Shown here: positions 32,484 to 34,544 of the stretch, one piece after another
Numbering within the stretch: the first letter of the stretch is position 1
Layout of the letters: the number at the start of each line of letters is the position of its first letter
Assembly (NCBI GenBank): GCA_017411225.1
Contig: JAFRDQ010000147.1
Coordinates: 1 to 34,544 of the forward strand
Source: Oscillospiraceae bacterium
Lineage (GTDB): Bacteria > Bacillota > Clostridia > Oscillospirales > Oscillospiraceae
Direction: 5' to 3'
DNA: 34,544 nt
Notes under the pieces: generated by a model
Told to the model about the DNA's origin: nothing
What the model saw: only the letters and a program-made list of their open reading frames with translations
Databases searched by the model: none
Position numbers and translations under genes: made by a program

Positions 32484-34544
32484 ATGCCCAGACAATATTC
32501 CCTGGAAAATACCCGCAACATTGGCATCATGGCGCACATCGACGCCGGTAAGACCACGACCACGGAACGCATCCTGTTCTATACGGGCGTGAATTACAAG
32601 ATCGGTGAGACCCATGAAGGTACTGCCACCATGGACTGGATGGCTCAGGAGCAGGAGCGCGGCATCACGATCACGTCCGCCGCGACCACGTGCTTCTGGA
32701 ACGGCACCCGCATCAACATCATCGACACCCCGGGCCACGTCGACTTCACGGTCGAGGTTGAGCGCTCTCTGCGCGTGCTCGACGGCTGCGTGACGGTTCT
32801 GTGCGCAAAGGGCGGCGTTGAGCCTCAGTCCGAAACCGTCTGGAGACAGGCGGATCACTACGGCGTCCCCCGCATGATCTACGTCAATAAGATGGACATC
32901 ATGGGCGCCGACTTCTACAACGTGCTGGACATGATCCACGATCGTCTGCAGTGCAACGCCGTTCCCATTCAGCTGCCCATCGGCTCTGAGTCGGACTTCC
33001 GCGGCATCATCGACCTGATCGAGATGAAGGCGGACGTGTACTACGACGACCTCGGCAAGGACATGCGCGTGGAGGAAATCCCCGAGGATATGCGCGCGCT
33101 CGCGGAGGAATACCGCGAAAAGATGCTCGACGCCGTCTCCGTCTTTGACGATGAGATCACCGAGCTCTATCTCATGGGTGAGGAGATCCCCACCGATAAG
33201 ATCCGCGCCGCCATCCGCAAGGCCACCTGCGCGGTGGAGATGGTCCCCGTCGTGTGCGGCACCTCTTATAAGAATAAGGGCGTGCAGAAGCTGCTCGACG
33301 CGATCGTCGATTTCATGCCCTCTCCGCTGGATATCCCCGCCATCAGCGGCACCCATCCGAAGACGGACGAGGAGCTTCACCGCGAGGCAGACGACAATGC
33401 GCCGTTCTCCGCGCTGGCGTTCAAGATCATGACCGACCCCTATGTCGGCCGTCTGGCCTTCTTCCGTGTCTATTCCGGCACGCTCGAAGCGGGCAAGACC
33501 GTCCTGAACTCCACCAAGGGACAGCGTGAGCGTCTCGGCCGCATCCTTCAGATGCATGCCAACCACCGTGAAGATATCCCCGCGGTTTATTCCGGCGATA
33601 TCGCCGCGGCTGTCGGCCTGAAGAACACCACCACCGGCGACACGCTCTGCGATGAGCACGACCCCATCGTCCTCGAGTCGATGGAGTTCCCGGAGCCGGT
33701 CATCCGCGTCGCCATTGAGCCCAAGACCAAGGCCGGTCAGGAGAAGATGGACGTCGCTCTGCAGAAGCTTGCAGAGGAAGACCCCACCTTCAAAGCCTAC
33801 ACCGATGAGGAAACGGGCCAGACCATCATCGCCGGCATGGGCGAGCTCCACCTGGAAATCATCGTGGACCGTCTGCTGCGCGAGTTCCGCGTCGAGGCGA
33901 ACGTCGGTAAGCCCCAGGTCTCCTATAAAGAGACCATCACCCGCGCCGCCAACGTCGACACGCGCTATGTGCGTCAGTCCGGCGGTAAGGGTCAGTTCGC
34001 GCACGTCAAGCTCACGGTCGAACCGAACGAGCCCGGCAAGGGCTACGAGTTCGTCAACCAGATCACCGGCGGCGCGATCCCGAAGGAGTATATCCCCAGT
34101 GTCGATCAGGGCATTCAGGGCGCGATGCAGGCGGGCGTGCTCGCCGGCTATCAGGTCGTGGACGTCAAGGTCACGCTGGTCGACGGCTCCTTCCACGAGG
34201 TTGACTCCTCCGAGCTGGCGTTCAAGATCTGCGGCAGCATGGCATTCAAGGAGGCCTGCCAGAAGGCCGGTCCCACCCTGCTCGAGCCGATCATGAAGGT
34301 CGTTGTCACCGCGCCGGAAAGCTATATGGGCGACGTGATGGGCGATATCAACGCCCGCCGCGGCCAGATCTCCGGTTCGGACATCCGCAACGGCGCCGCC
34401 ATCGTCACGGCGGACGTTCCCCTCAGTTCCATGTTCGGCTATGCCACGGATCTGCGCAGCAAGACGCAGGGCCGCGCCACCTACAGCATGGAGCCCAGCC
34501 ACTTCATCGAGCTGCCGAAGTCGCAGGAAAAGATCATCCACGCG
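32484..34544 (+). CDS. fusA: elongation factor G (3' partial)
   Basis: 687 codons are present and no stop is reached, so the gene runs off the right edge, probably within about ten codons of its end. The start ATG 32484 follows AGGAGCAAG. EF-G is the translocation GTPase. G-domain motifs: [38 protein letters not shown] and CGTSYKNKG. Domain II/III/IV features follow: [42 protein letters not shown] and the domain IV/V AYE-equivalent region near [15 protein letters not shown] 73-nt spacer with a small hairpin (32436-32453) separates it from rpsG. Confidence 0.97.
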   Translation, partial: MPRQYSLENTRNIGIMAHIDAGKTTTTERILFYTGVNYKIGETHEGTATMDWMAQEQERGITITSAATTCFWNGTRINIIDTPGHVDFTVEVERSLRVLDGCVTVLCAKGGVEPQSETVWRQADHYGVPRMIYVNKMDIMGADFYNVLDMIHDRLQCNAVPIQLPIGSESDFRGIIDLIEMKADVYYDDLGKDMRVEEIPEDMRALAEEYREKMLDAVSVFDDEITELYLMGEEIPTDKIRAAIRKATCAVEMVPVVCGTSYKNKGVQKLLDAIVDFMPSPLDIPAISGTHPKTDEELHREADDNAPFSALAFKIMTDPYVGRLAFFRVYSGTLEAGKTVLNSTKGQRERLGRILQMHANHREDIPAVYSGDIAAAVGLKNTTTGDTLCDEHDPIVLESMEFPEPVIRVAIEPKTKAGQEKMDVALQKLAEEDPTFKAYTDEETGQTIIAGMGELHLEIIVDRLLREFRVEANVGKPQVSYKETITRAANVDTRYVRQSGGKGQFAHVKLTVEPNEPGKGYEFVNQITGGAIPKEYIPSVDQGIQGAMQAGVLAGYQVVDVKVTLVDGSFHEVDSSELAFKICGSMAFKEACQKAGPTLLEPIMKVVVTAPESYMGDVMGDINARRGQISGSDIRNGAAIVTADVPLSSMFGYATDLRSKTQGRATYSMEPSHFIELPKSQEKIIHA

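Noticed and set aside
32343..34541. Very long antisense open frame (732 codons) opposite fusA
   Set aside because: The + strand is unmistakably EF-G; the antisense frame is open because of GC-rich codon use and has no motif or ribosome binding site.

Overview
The window is chromosomal DNA of a low-to-mid GC-to-GC-rich Firmicute, most likely a Clostridia/Oscillospiraceae-type gut anaerobe. This is inferred from strong AGGAGG ribosome binding sites, sigma-A promoters, a TPP riboswitch and a Trp T-box, several S-layer-homology (SLH) exoproteins, a DUF6320-type zinc-ribbon membrane protein, and a str operon starting rpsL-rpsG-fusA. No species can be named from sequence alone.

Region 1 (1-15545) is a surface-protein island, all on the + strand. 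It holds a 5'-truncated giant PKD/Ig/SLH protein, an SLH-transglutaminase-like protein, a small lipoprotein, a 5'-nucleotidase-type metallophosphatase with SLH repeats, an SGNH hydrolase with SLH repeats, an RCC1-propeller protein with SLH repeats, and a second secreted SGNH hydrolase without SLH. Each gene has its own signal peptide and is mostly bounded by its own hairpins. Four of the proteins share an SLH variant with a Cys immediately before the TR dipeptide in all 12 repeats. The SGNH-SLH protein uses an ordinary Cys-free SLH set. The gaps carry decayed DNA: a glutathione-peroxidase fragment abutting a truncated helix-turn-helix gene (4852-5336), and three copies of an intergenic motif (GTTTACATAATTATT near AATCGTTCAATTTGA-like words) that look like insertion-sequence ends.

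Region 2 (15546-20064) is a thiamin salvage operon: sigma-A promoter, TPP riboswitch with intrinsic terminator, thiW (thiazole ECF S component), thiM, thiE, thiD and cytX (hydroxymethylpyrimidine permease). No thiC or thiG is present here, so the operon imports and phosphorylates both halves of thiamin and joins them. cytX carries an apparent 2-nt deletion frameshift.

Region 3 (20096-26826) is a complete trpEGDCFBA operon behind a consensus promoter and a T-box leader with a UGG (Trp) specifier. All junctions from trpE to trpB are 4-nt ATGA overlaps, and trpB-trpA overlaps by 8 nt.

Region 4 (26827-31086) has an HxxxD acyltransferase-like/condensation-fold protein coupled to a zinc-ribbon polytopic membrane protein (DUF6320 type), then an EamA/DMT transporter overlapping an unrecognised 372-residue protein.

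Region 5 (31087-34544) is the start of the str operon: promoter, a structured leader, rpsL, an unusually hairpin-rich 228-nt spacer, rpsG, and fusA running off the right edge a few codons short of its end.

The strongest leads are the Cys-SLH surface-protein island, the gpx relic junction, the repeated IS-end-like motif, the cytX frameshift and the structured rpsL-rpsG spacer. I did not see a clearly new defence or biosynthetic system.
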